Position numbers and translations under genes: made by a program. A DNA stretch of 64,000 bases from Pseudomonas sp. KU43P (lineage in GTDB: Bacteria > Pseudomonadota > Gammaproteobacteria > Pseudomonadales > Pseudomonadaceae): NCBI RefSeq assembly GCF_033095865.1, contig NZ_AP019365.1:3321501-3385500 (forward strand). The letters are read 5' to 3'. Below, piece by piece: positions 45,223-54,009 of the stretch (position 1 is its first letter; the number at the start of each line of letters is the position of its first letter). A model generated the notes under the pieces. It was not told the DNA's origin, did not search any database, and saw only the letters and a list, made by a program, of their open reading frames with translations.

Positions 45223-45945
45223 ATGAACTACCGCCAGCCCACCTCGCGCAAAAGCATGCATGCCACCCTGGTCCAGGACCTGGGCCTGCAGATCGTTTCC
45301 GGCCAGCTCGCGCCTGGGCAGAAGCTGCCTGCCGAAGCCAGCCTGTGCGAGGCCTACGCGATCAGCCGGCCGGTGTTCCGTGAAGCCATGCGCGCGCTCA
45401 CCGCCAAGGGCCTGGTCGAAGCCCGCCCGCGCGTCGGCACCCTGGTGCGCCCGCGGCACGATTGGCACATGCTCGACCCCGACGTGCTGCACTGGCTGAT
45501 GCAGGCCACGCCACAGCAGGAATTCTTCAACACCCTGTCCAGCGTGCGCTGGGTCATCGAACCCGCGGCCGCCGCGCTGGCCGCCACCAACGCCACCGCC
45601 GCCGACGTCGCCTCGATCAGCGAGGCATACCAACGCATGGAGGCTGCACGCAACCACGAAGAGCGCCTGCAACCCGACCTCGACTTCCATTCGCGCATCG
45701 CGGACGCCACCCACAATGACCTGTTGGCGTACCTGTGCAACATGCTCTCGCTGGCCCTGCGCGAATCGGTGCGCTACTCCAACCAGCGGGCCAACTTCGA
45801 CGAGCTGGCCCTGCCGCGACACAAAGCAATCCTCACCGCCATCCAGAACGGCGATGCCCTAGGCGCACGGCATGCGTCACTGGTGCAGCTTGAAGATGCG
45901 CGGATGGCCTTGAGCAAGGTGCTGGGGCAAGACCCGATCGGCTGA
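45223..45945 (+). CDS. GntR-family regulator, FadR subfamily (DgoR/LldR-like)
   Basis: A 240-residue regulator. The winged helix is at about 10-75 (GLQIVSGQLAPGQKLPAEAS, ISRPVFREAMRALTAKGLVE), followed by an all-helical FCD domain with metal-type His residues (DLDFHSRIAD, PRHKAIL, GARHASLV) and a LDPDVLHWLM linker seen in DgoR-type repressors of sugar acid genes. It most likely represses the pentonate genes through the two ATAGTATTACTAT-type sites, released by a sugar acid. Confidence 0.85.
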   Translation: MNYRQPTSRKSMHATLVQDLGLQIVSGQLAPGQKLPAEASLCEAYAISRPVFREAMRALTAKGLVEARPRVGTLVRPRHDWHMLDPDVLHWLMQATPQQEFFNTLSSVRWVIEPAAAALAATNATAADVASISEAYQRMEAARNHEERLQPDLDFHSRIADATHNDLLAYLCNMLSLALRESVRYSNQRANFDELALPRHKAILTAIQNGDALGARHASLVQLEDARMALSKVLGQDPIG

Positions 45946-45952
45946 GCCTGCC

Positions 45953-46384
45953 TCACGCCGCCAGCCGGCGCTGCACCAGGCAATAGCGCACGCGGTCGAA
46001 TGCCCAGTTGTACAGCACGGTGTACGGCAGGATGACCACGAAGAAGCCCAGCTCGACCAAAAACGCCTGCCACAGCGAGATCTCCAGCATCCACGCCGCC
46101 ACCGGCAGGCACCACACCACCAGCCCGGCCTCGAAACCCAGGCCATGGACGAACCGCGTGGTGGCCTTCCAGTGGATGCGTTCGGTCTTCACCACGCGGT
46201 CCACCAGCGCGTTGTACAGCATGTTCCAGAGCATCGCGATCACCGACAAGGTGACCGCCAGCGCGCCGGCGGTGGCCAGCGACTTGCCCATGATCCACGA
46301 CAACAGCGGCGCGCAGAGCAGCACGGCAAACACTTCATAGCCAACGGCATGCACCAGCCGCTCGGTGAAAGAGGTCTTTTTCAT
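45953..46384 (-). CDS. PACE-family multidrug efflux transporter
   Basis: A 143-residue membrane protein with four hydrophobic helices in two tandem bacterial transmembrane pair repeats: RLVHAVGYEVFAVLLCAPLL (repeat 1) and RFVHGLGFEAGLVVWCLPVA (repeat 2), each with the conserved Glu. This is the AceI/PACE family that exports biocides such as chlorhexidine or short diamines. The ATG at 46384 is chosen with GGAA upstream. Members often have a divergent LysR regulator; here none is adjacent. Confidence 0.88.
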   Translation of the reverse strand: MKKTSFTERLVHAVGYEVFAVLLCAPLLSWIMGKSLATAGALAVTLSVIAMLWNMLYNALVDRVVKTERIHWKATTRFVHGLGFEAGLVVWCLPVAAWMLEISLWQAFLVELGFFVVILPYTVLYNWAFDRVRYCLVQRRLAA

Positions 46385-46646
46385 TGCAGATTCCATCATT
46401 TGATTACGTCGTGCTGCCTATTGTCTTTGATGGAACAGATACGTTCGATATAGCTGCTATCGGTTTTATCTATAGTCTCGCGCCATCAGATGAACGACGC
46501 ATGTGCGCCATGGCAACAGCGCGTGCGCGCAAACGCAACAACGGGTACACCCAACGACAAGCCAGCCTTCTGCTTCCCCCGTAGCCTGTCACCACAGGTC
46601 GCCAGCCGCGGCCTCACCCAAAACACAAGAACAACGTCGGTGACCC

Positions 46647-48392
46647 ATGAACTCAGTTGACCCGATTACCCTGGCGGTCGTGCGGGGTGCGCTGGAGACG
46701 GCGCAGCGCGAGATGACCCTGACCCTCGAAAAGACTGGCCGCTCCAGCGTGTTCAACCTGGCGCACGATTACTCCAACTCGCTGTTCGACCACCTGCCGG
46801 AAATGATCCTGCAAGGCCAGGACATTCCGATCCACCTGGGCTCGCTGATTCCGGCGATGAAGTGCGTGGCCGAGTGCTTCGGCGACGACATCGCCGAAGG
46901 TGATGTCATCTACCACAACGACCCGGCCTACAAAGGCAGCCACATCCTCGACTGCTGCATGTACAAGCCGGTGTTCTACCAGGGCGAGCTGGTGTTCTGG
47001 ACCGTGTGCAAGGGCCACCTGACCGATATCGGCGGCCCGGTGCCGGCCGGCTACAACCCCGATGCCAAGGAGATCTATGCCGAGGGCCTGCGCATTCCGC
47101 CGGTCAAGCTGTGGGAGCGGGGCAAGCGGCGGGAAGACGTGATCAACTTCATGCTCACCAACATGCGCGCCCGCCCCTACCAGGAAGGTGACCTCAACGC
47201 CCAGTACGGCGCCTGCAAGGTCGGCGAGCGCCACTTGCTGGAGCTGCTGGACAAATACGGAGTGGCGCAGGTGCGCGCGTGCATCGCCGAGTTGAAGAAC
47301 ATGGCCGACCGGCACATGCGCGCCCTGCTGCGTGACGTGCCCGATGGCCACTACAGCGGCACTGCGGTACTCGAAGACTCCGGCCATGGGCTGGGCGAAC
47401 TGGCGATCACAGCACACGTGGAAATCCGCGGCGAAACGGCGCACGTACGCATCGAAAGCCCGCCCCAGGTGCCCTACTTCATCAACTCCTACGAAGGCAA
47501 TTCGGTCTCGGGCGTGTACCTGGGCCTGATGATGTTCGCCCAGGTCGCGCCGCCCTACAACGAAGGCCTGTACCGCTGCGTGAGCGTGGATGTCGGCGCC
47601 AAGGGCACCTTGTGCAACGCAGCCGAGCCCGCGCCCCACGTCAACTGCACCACGACCCCGATGGAAACCCTGGCCGATGCTGTACGCACCGCGCTGGAAC
47701 AGGCGTCGCCGCAACGGGTCACCGCCTCCTGGGGGCACACCAGCGGCATCAACATCGCCGGCCACGACCCCCGCAATGGCAACAGCGAATACGTGACCAT
47801 GGTGCTGGCCTCGATCATCTCCGGTGCCGGCGCCAACCAGGTGATGGATGGCTGGCATGCCTGCGGGCCACTGTGCTGCTTCGGCGCCCTGATGAGCGGC
47901 GATATCGAGCTGCTCGAACATGCCTACCCGATCCTCATCCACCGCTACAGCCTGATGGCCGACAGCGGTGGCGCCGGCGAATACCGCGGCGGCTCCGGCA
48001 CCCGGCTGGAGATCGAACCCCTGGACCACGCCATGACCGTGGTCGGCTTCGGTGAAGGCCGCCAACTGCCCACGGCAGGTGCCGCAGGTGCACGCAATGG
48101 CCTGCTGCAACCCAAGCTCGGCCGACTGATCCATCGCCATGCCAACGGCCATGAAGATCATTACCTGCAGAACCCGATGCTGACCCTGCAACCGGGCGAG
48201 CGAATCATCAACATCAACCCGGGCGGCGGCGGTTACGGCGACCCGCTGCGCCGGCCGGTGCAATCGGTACTCGAAGACCTGCGCAATGGCCTGGTTTCCC
48301 CCGAGGGCGCGGCCCTGGACTACCGCGTGATCGTCGACACCGACGGCCACCTCGACGAAACCGCCACCCACGCTGCCCGCGGCCAGCTCTGA
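46647..48392 (+). CDS. hyuB: Hydantoinase B/5-oxoprolinase family protein
   Basis: A 581-residue HyuB-type subunit (VDPITLAVVRGALETAQREM start, IYHNDPAYKGSHILDCCMY, GHLTDIGGPVPAGYNPDAKE, and near the end INPGGGGYGDPLRRP). With the HyuA subunit it forms ATP-dependent enzymes acting on hydantoins, 5-oxoproline-like rings, or ketone carboxylations. Gene order B then A, 13-bp gap. The substrate cannot be told from sequence. GGTGA 6 bases upstream is a modest ribosome site. Confidence 0.85.
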   Translation: MNSVDPITLAVVRGALETAQREMTLTLEKTGRSSVFNLAHDYSNSLFDHLPEMILQGQDIPIHLGSLIPAMKCVAECFGDDIAEGDVIYHNDPAYKGSHILDCCMYKPVFYQGELVFWTVCKGHLTDIGGPVPAGYNPDAKEIYAEGLRIPPVKLWERGKRREDVINFMLTNMRARPYQEGDLNAQYGACKVGERHLLELLDKYGVAQVRACIAELKNMADRHMRALLRDVPDGHYSGTAVLEDSGHGLGELAITAHVEIRGETAHVRIESPPQVPYFINSYEGNSVSGVYLGLMMFAQVAPPYNEGLYRCVSVDVGAKGTLCNAAEPAPHVNCTTTPMETLADAVRTALEQASPQRVTASWGHTSGINIAGHDPRNGNSEYVTMVLASIISGAGANQVMDGWHACGPLCCFGALMSGDIELLEHAYPILIHRYSLMADSGGAGEYRGGSGTRLEIEPLDHAMTVVGFGEGRQLPTAGAAGARNGLLQPKLGRLIHRHANGHEDHYLQNPMLTLQPGERIININPGGGGYGDPLRRPVQSVLEDLRNGLVSPEGAALDYRVIVDTDGHLDETATHAARGQL

Positions 48393-48405
48393 CCGGAGAT
48401 CCAAC

Positions 48406-50490
48406 ATGCGCAACCAATATCGCCTGGGCATCGACGCCGGCGGCACCTTCACCGACTTCATCCTGGCCGACCGTGACGGCGGCGTACAATTGTTCAAGGC
48501 GCCGTCCACCCCGCACGATGGCACCCTGGCAATCCGCGCCGGGCTGGCGCAGATCGCCGACGCCACCGGGCTCAGCCCGGCCGAGGTGATCGCCCGCTGC
48601 GACCTGTGCATCAACGGCACCACCGTGGCGCTCAACGCGTTGATCGAACGCACCGGCGTCAAGGTGGGCCTACTGTGCACCGAAGGCCACGAGGACAGCC
48701 TGGAAATCCGCCTGGGCCACAAGGAAGAGGGCCATCGCTACGACGCCCATTACCCACCGGCGTTCATGCTCGCGCCGCGGCACCTGCGCCGGCCCATCGG
48801 TGGGCGGATCCTGGGCGATGGCCGCGAGTACAGCCCGCTGGACGAACAGGCCGTGCACCAGGCCATCGAATATTTCCGCGCCGAGGGCGTCGAAGCGGTG
48901 GCCATTTCGTTCCTGTGGTCCGTGCGTAACCCCAGCCACGAGCAACGCGCCGCCGAGCTGGTACGCGCCGCACTGCCGGGCGTGTTCGTCTGCACCGGTG
49001 TCGAAGTGTTCCCGCAGATTCGCGAATACACCCGCACCTCCACCACCGTGGTCAACGCGTACCTGAGCCCAGTGATGGACCGCTACGTGGCGCGCATCGA
49101 TGCGCTGTTCGAGGCGCTCGGTGCGCACCAGCCCGTGCGCTACTTCCAATCCAACGGCGGGCTGGCCCCCGGCCACCTGATGCGCGAACGGGCGGTCAAC
49201 GCGATCAACTCAGGCCCGGCCTCGGCACCCCAGGCCGGCCTGTCGGTGGCTAAGCCGTTCGGCATCGACAATGTCATTACCGTGGACATGGGCGGCACCT
49301 CGTTCGACATCACCCTGACCAACGCCGGGCGTACCAACTTCAGCAAGGACGTGGATTTCCTGCGCCAACGGATCGGCGTACCGATGATCCAGGTCGAAAC
49401 CCTCGGCGCCGGCGGCGGCTCCATTGCCTCGCTCGACACCTTGGGCATGCTCCAGGTCGGCCCGCGCAGCGCCGGCGCCACGCCCGGCCCGGTGTGCTAC
49501 GGCAAAGGCGGCACGGAGCCTACCGTGACCGATGCCAACCTGGTACTGGGCTACCTGCCGGACGGCGCGCTTCTGGGTGGCAGCATCCGTCTGAACCGCC
49601 AGGCCGCGCTGGAGGCCATTCGCAGCAAGATCGCCGAGCCGCTGGGCATCAGCGTGGAGCGCGCCGCCTTCGGCATTACCACCTTGGTCAACCTGAACAT
49701 GGTCAATGGCATACGCCGCGTCTCCATCGAGCGTGGCCACGACCCGCGTGACTTCGCCCTGATCGGTGCCGGTGGCGCGGCGGGCATGCACGTTGTGCGG
49801 CTGGCCGAGGAAATCGGCATGCGCACCGTGCTGATCCCTAAGGTCGCATCGGGCCTGTGCGCCTTTGGCCAGATACTCTCCGATGTGCGCTACGACCAGC
49901 TCACCAGCCTGTCGATGCGCCTGGACGCGGCGCACGCCGACCTGGCGCTGCTCAACCGCACACTGGCCGAACTGCGCCAGCAGGGCATGGCGAACCTGCG
50001 CGAAGACGGTTTCGGCGATCAGGCCAGCAGTTGCCACTACACCCTGGAGATGCGCTACGCGGGGCAGATCCACGAATGCAGCGTGGAGCTCGAGCGCGAC
50101 GCACTGGACAGCACCGGCCTCGGCGCCCTGATCGAGGCGTTTCACCAACGCCACCAGACCCTGTACTCCTACAGTGAGCCGGGTAGCCCGGTAGAACTGG
50201 TGAACCTGGAATGCTCGGTGATCGGCCACCTGCCACGCCCGCCCCAGCCGCTGCTGCAAGGCCCGGCCCAGGTGCCTGCGGCAGTGCCGAACTGCCAGCG
50301 CCCGATGCGTTTCAGCGCCGACGGCGAGTGGCAAGCCACGCCGGTGTTCAATGGCAATCGCCTGCTACCGAAGCAAACACTGCACGGCCCTTGCGTGATC
50401 GAGGAGGACACCACCAACATCGTCGTACCGCCGGGCTGGCAGGCCTGCCTGGAACCATCGGCGACCTACCGGCTGACACCCGTCGCCTGA
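48406..50490 (+). CDS. hyuA: Hydantoinase A/5-oxoprolinase family protein
   Basis: A 694-residue HyuA-type ATP-binding subunit. It has the actin-like phosphate motif GIDAGGTFTDFILAD at the N-terminus and a second one, VDMGGTSFDI, at about 292; ARDPRDF-type SIERGHDPRDFALIGAGGAAG follows. GGAG precedes the ATG. It pairs with the HyuB gene upstream. The C-terminal ~150 residues (HYTLEMRYAGQIHECSVELE) match the usual HyuA tail. Confidence 0.86.
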   Translation: MRNQYRLGIDAGGTFTDFILADRDGGVQLFKAPSTPHDGTLAIRAGLAQIADATGLSPAEVIARCDLCINGTTVALNALIERTGVKVGLLCTEGHEDSLEIRLGHKEEGHRYDAHYPPAFMLAPRHLRRPIGGRILGDGREYSPLDEQAVHQAIEYFRAEGVEAVAISFLWSVRNPSHEQRAAELVRAALPGVFVCTGVEVFPQIREYTRTSTTVVNAYLSPVMDRYVARIDALFEALGAHQPVRYFQSNGGLAPGHLMRERAVNAINSGPASAPQAGLSVAKPFGIDNVITVDMGGTSFDITLTNAGRTNFSKDVDFLRQRIGVPMIQVETLGAGGGSIASLDTLGMLQVGPRSAGATPGPVCYGKGGTEPTVTDANLVLGYLPDGALLGGSIRLNRQAALEAIRSKIAEPLGISVERAAFGITTLVNLNMVNGIRRVSIERGHDPRDFALIGAGGAAGMHVVRLAEEIGMRTVLIPKVASGLCAFGQILSDVRYDQLTSLSMRLDAAHADLALLNRTLAELRQQGMANLREDGFGDQASSCHYTLEMRYAGQIHECSVELERDALDSTGLGALIEAFHQRHQTLYSYSEPGSPVELVNLECSVIGHLPRPPQPLLQGPAQVPAAVPNCQRPMRFSADGEWQATPVFNGNRLLPKQTLHGPCVIEEDTTNIVVPPGWQACLEPSATYRLTPVA

Positions 50491-50622
50491 TACAGTGGTC
50501 GGCGCACACAGCCGCCCGCCAGCCACGCGCTGCCGGGCGGCTTGCACAATAACAAGAGCTGCTTGAGTAGCTTGCCTGCAGTTCCTTTTTTCAATGCTGC
50601 CCTCTTTGAAAAAGGACCGATG

Positions 50623-51579
50623 ATGCCGACAGAAATCTCGACCCACGGCTGGGCCCCTCCCGAGCGCCAGGCGCGCTGGGCCGAAGCCGTCAGTGACACC
50701 TACTTCCCCTTGAGCCTGGCGTTCGCCGCCGAGCAACCCTTCGATGGCCACTTGCAGCGCTGGAGCACGCCCAGCACACCGTGCAGCCTGTCGCGCCTGC
50801 GCTCGAGCCAGCTCGGCTATTCGCGCAGCAAGGCGCAGATCGGCCAGGACCGCGAGGCGTTCTACCTGGTTACAGTGCCCAGCCGCAGCGAGGTGCACTT
50901 CGAACAGGACGGCCACCAGCACAGCTGCCGCCCAGGCGGCTTCATCGTCGAACGCGGCGATGCACCCTACCGCTTCCATTACAGGACCGAAAACGACCTG
51001 TGGGTGCTCAAGCTTCCCGAGAGCGCCCTCAAGGGCCACCTGCGCGGGCACCGCCGCTACACCCGCCATTGCTTCGATGCCAGCCAAGGGCTGGGGCTTG
51101 TCTTCGTCGAGCAGCTAGACCTGTGTGCCCGGCACTTCGACGCCAACCCGCAGGCTGCCCGCCACCTTTTGCTGGAGCAGGCCATGGCCACCTTGCTGCT
51201 GGCGCTACAGCAAGACGAACGCGTACTCGGCAGCGAAGGGTCGAACCTCAGCACCCTGCATCTGACCCGTGTGGAAAACTACGTGCTGCAGAACCTCGCC
51301 AACCCCGAGCTGACACCCCAGGCCATCGCCAGCGCCTGCGGGCTCTCGCTGCGCTACCTGCACAAGCTGTTTGCCAGCACCGCCTATACCCTAGGCGAAT
51401 GGGTGCGCCAGCAGCGCCTGGAGGCGGTGCACAGACAGTTGCGCGACCCGCAATGCCGCCTGCCGATCGGCGAGCTGGCATTTCGGTGCGGTTTTGCCGA
51501 CCAGGCGCAGTTCACACGGGCGTTTCGCCAGTACTTCGGCTGTACCGCCAGCGAGGTTCGCGCAGCCTGCAGGCACTGA
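50623..51579 (+). CDS. AraC-family transcriptional regulator
   Basis: A 318-residue regulator. The N-terminal cupin-like AraC-binding domain includes FYLVTVPSRSEVHFEQDGHQ; the C-terminal two-helix-turn-helix domain (about 215-318) has LTPQAIASACGLSLRYLHKL and IGELAFRCGFADQAQFTRAF. Two ATGs abut at 50620 and 50623; AAGGA suits the second. It lies 130 bp after hyuA on the same strand and may control that pair. Confidence 0.85.
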   Translation: MPTEISTHGWAPPERQARWAEAVSDTYFPLSLAFAAEQPFDGHLQRWSTPSTPCSLSRLRSSQLGYSRSKAQIGQDREAFYLVTVPSRSEVHFEQDGHQHSCRPGGFIVERGDAPYRFHYRTENDLWVLKLPESALKGHLRGHRRYTRHCFDASQGLGLVFVEQLDLCARHFDANPQAARHLLLEQAMATLLLALQQDERVLGSEGSNLSTLHLTRVENYVLQNLANPELTPQAIASACGLSLRYLHKLFASTAYTLGEWVRQQRLEAVHRQLRDPQCRLPIGELAFRCGFADQAQFTRAFRQYFGCTASEVRAACRH

Positions 51580-51628
51580 ACCCAAGGTGAAAGTTCGGCA
51601 ATCATCACGCAAGCATTTACAGACGTGC

Positions 51629-53458
51629 TCAGCTGGCCAGGTGATACTCATTGCGGTGTTGCTTGGCTTCATACATCGCCGCATCAGCCGCCTTGATCAA
51701 TTCGGCGGGATCCGTTGAGTGATAAGGTGAACGAGCAATTCCAATGCTAGGTGTCACGTAGTCGATGGTCACGTCCCCCATCTGGACGGGTTCACTGAAC
51801 ACACCGAGCAGCCGCTTCGCCAGCCGTTCGGCATCCTCGACGTTGTCCCCCAGCACGAGCAATGTGAACTCGTCCCCCCCCAGGCGAAAGGCACGATCCG
51901 GCTTTCGTACGGCGTTCTCCAAACGTCGTGCCAGACACACCAGCAACGCGTCACCCGCTTCATGGCCGAAGGTATCGTTGACCTGCTTGAAACGGTCCAG
52001 GTCGATGAAAAAGAGCGTCAGCGGCTGAGGTTGCTGGCCAAGAAGCTCTTTCAGATAGTGGTGGAACGCTTTGCGGTTGCCCAGCCCTGTCAAGGCATCA
52101 CTGTGCGCCATGGCGTACAGCTGATCCTGATATTCCACATGCGCGCTGACGTCATGCAGAATGCCGCGGTATCCGCAGCACTTGTTTTGACCATCAACGA
52201 TAGGGGTGATACGGGCCTGGTAATGTCCGACGCTGCCGTCAGCGCGCCGCAGGCGAGCCGAGAGTGCCGGGCTCTCGTGCCCATGCAAGGGATGCAGAAT
52301 CCTGTGCAGCTCCTGATCATTTTCCATCAGGTTGGCGAACGCCATCCCGGACAAGCTTTCGGCTGAATACCCGACCTGGGAACAAAAAGCAGGATTGATC
52401 GACTGCAAGCGGCCAGCTTCATCGAGCTCGAAGTAGCCTTCCTGAATCTCTGCAAGGATCGCGGCATCGCGTGCTTCACTTTGTTCCAGGCGGTCCAAGG
52501 TCCGATTAGCCTCATGCCCCAGATCACCCAGCTCGTCTTGTCCACGGTCGCGCAATCGAGCGTTGGGATTGCCCGGCCCGATGGATGCCAATTCGGTGTG
52601 CATGCTTCGAATACGGCGCAGCAGAAACCATTCCAGGCCCAGATGAATTGTCACCCAGGCCAAGATCAGACTGGCAACCAATAGCGCCATGAACAGATTC
52701 AACTGACGAAGGCCCTCCTGGTAAAGGTGGCGATCGCGAACCAGCTGTAGGCTGAGTTGCGCTTTTCCCAGGCTGTCGTGAAAAACCAGGTCCACACTCT
52801 GGCGACTAGCGTCGAGCAATTGCCGTTTGGAAAGACTCATCTGGCTAATGTCGGTGTTGATTGATGATCCAGGAGCAGCGTCATCAGGTGGCGCCCAAAC
52901 AAGCGCGCCGCCTAGTTGTCGTTGCAATTGACTCACGCGTTCGGCATCAAGGATTGTTCCACCCATTAGATACCCGGAGGGAGTGTCTACACTGGCGAGG
53001 ATCATCGGAACATCCAGCACAGTGATCAGTTCGGCATGCGAAGCCGGATCAGCAGCCGAATGAAGTAATTTCAGGCGTTCAATGATCCCGGCTTGCAACC
53101 TGTCGAGGGTCACGGCATGAAATGCCGACACCGCAGCGTCGCTACGATTGAGCAAGGGTTGCACAACCGTGAATGTGTCTGAACGGGATCGAACCAGAAA
53201 ATCAAAACCGGTTGTCTCGAAATGGAGCGGTAAACCTGGACGTTGTAGCAACGCACTGAGATTGCTCAGCCGGTCGACATCGCGTTCGAACAAGATGTCC
53301 ATCATCACCCGCAACCGATCAGCTTCGACCAGGAGCAACTGCTCGTCCTCTTGATCTAGCCGTGCGAGCAACACGCCATGCCCCCACCCTCCCATCAAGA
53401 TCAGCACCAAAAACACCGGCGGCGCAAGCAGACATAGAAGTTTCTTGCGCAGGCTCAT
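51629..53458 (-). CDS. Membrane diguanylate cyclase: CHASE4-HAMP-PAS-GGDEF
   Basis: A 609-residue signalling protein. TM1 about 8-28, a periplasmic CHASE4-type domain about 40-245, TM2 about 252-275, HAMP about 277-330, PAS about 338-450, then GGDEF about 460-605. The active motif GGDEF (527-531) is intact, and RKPD (518-521) five residues earlier is a full inhibitory I-site, so it should make c-di-GMP under product inhibition. No EAL domain. Single gene. Confidence 0.9.
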   Translation of the reverse strand: MSLRKKLLCLLAPPVFLVLILMGGWGHGVLLARLDQEDEQLLLVEADRLRVMMDILFERDVDRLSNLSALLQRPGLPLHFETTGFDFLVRSRSDTFTVVQPLLNRSDAAVSAFHAVTLDRLQAGIIERLKLLHSAADPASHAELITVLDVPMILASVDTPSGYLMGGTILDAERVSQLQRQLGGALVWAPPDDAAPGSSINTDISQMSLSKRQLLDASRQSVDLVFHDSLGKAQLSLQLVRDRHLYQEGLRQLNLFMALLVASLILAWVTIHLGLEWFLLRRIRSMHTELASIGPGNPNARLRDRGQDELGDLGHEANRTLDRLEQSEARDAAILAEIQEGYFELDEAGRLQSINPAFCSQVGYSAESLSGMAFANLMENDQELHRILHPLHGHESPALSARLRRADGSVGHYQARITPIVDGQNKCCGYRGILHDVSAHVEYQDQLYAMAHSDALTGLGNRKAFHHYLKELLGQQPQPLTLFFIDLDRFKQVNDTFGHEAGDALLVCLARRLENAVRKPDRAFRLGGDEFTLLVLGDNVEDAERLAKRLLGVFSEPVQMGDVTIDYVTPSIGIARSPYHSTDPAELIKAADAAMYEAKQHRNEYHLAS

Positions 53459-54009
53459 GGCCGGCTCACAAGGGCTGAAAGCATCTTGACTCCCCTAGAT
53501 CAACATTTGGCAGCGCTCGCCTGCGCTACGTCATTCTGAAGGCACGTCTACCCAATGAAGCACATCGGCCGATAAGCGCGCATGCACATTTCATGACTGC
53601 CCATTATCGTTTGTGAGTATTTTCGAGAAGCAAGGTTAGTCCAAACGGAATGAAGTCACGAGAAAACGCCCGTGGTGGCGTTCACTGCCTGTTACACAAC
53701 TCCCGTATATCGCTAGCCTGTTGGCAGGGCCCTGGAAATCTCACGCGAATGCTATTAAAGCGCCACGCCCTACGTTTCAGCTAAAAGCTCAATCCAATTT
53801 TAGAGCTAATACTTGAACGGTCGAGAATGTCGCCTAATGTATAAAGTCTGTCGGGTAGAGTCACGTCTCGTTCGTAATTGAGGCCTGTCGTGAAAAGAGC
53901 GGTGAACACCGACTTGGTCTTTGAGACGTGACGACTCGCTATTGCAGTACGAAATCGTTCGCTGGCAGTTGCCCATCGGTACAGCGCATCCGTTCAAAGG
54001 GAGCTTGTT
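53459..54009. other. 551-bp intergenic region with inverted repeat and promoter zone
   Basis: No gene supported. Composition is AT-richer than neighbours. It contains a 10-bp inverted repeat (53860-53869 and 53923-53932) and should hold the promoters of the diguanylate cyclase (left) and the alkylsulfatase (right). AAAGGGAG just before 54010 is the sulfatase ribosome site. A 63-codon frame at 53806-53997 (minus) lacks a start signal. Confidence 0.55.
53860..53932. promoter_or_regulatory. Candidate regulator site pair upstream of alkylsulfatase
   Basis: GTCACGTCTC at 53860-53869 and its exact complement GAGACGTGAC at 53923-53932, separated by 53 bases, 78-150 bases before the sulfatase start. 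Arms this far apart suit two operator sites rather than a hairpin. Confidence 0.4.

Noticed and set aside
46653..48722. 689-codon minus-strand frame opposite hyuB
   Set aside because: Antisense shadow; hyuB motifs are on the other strand.
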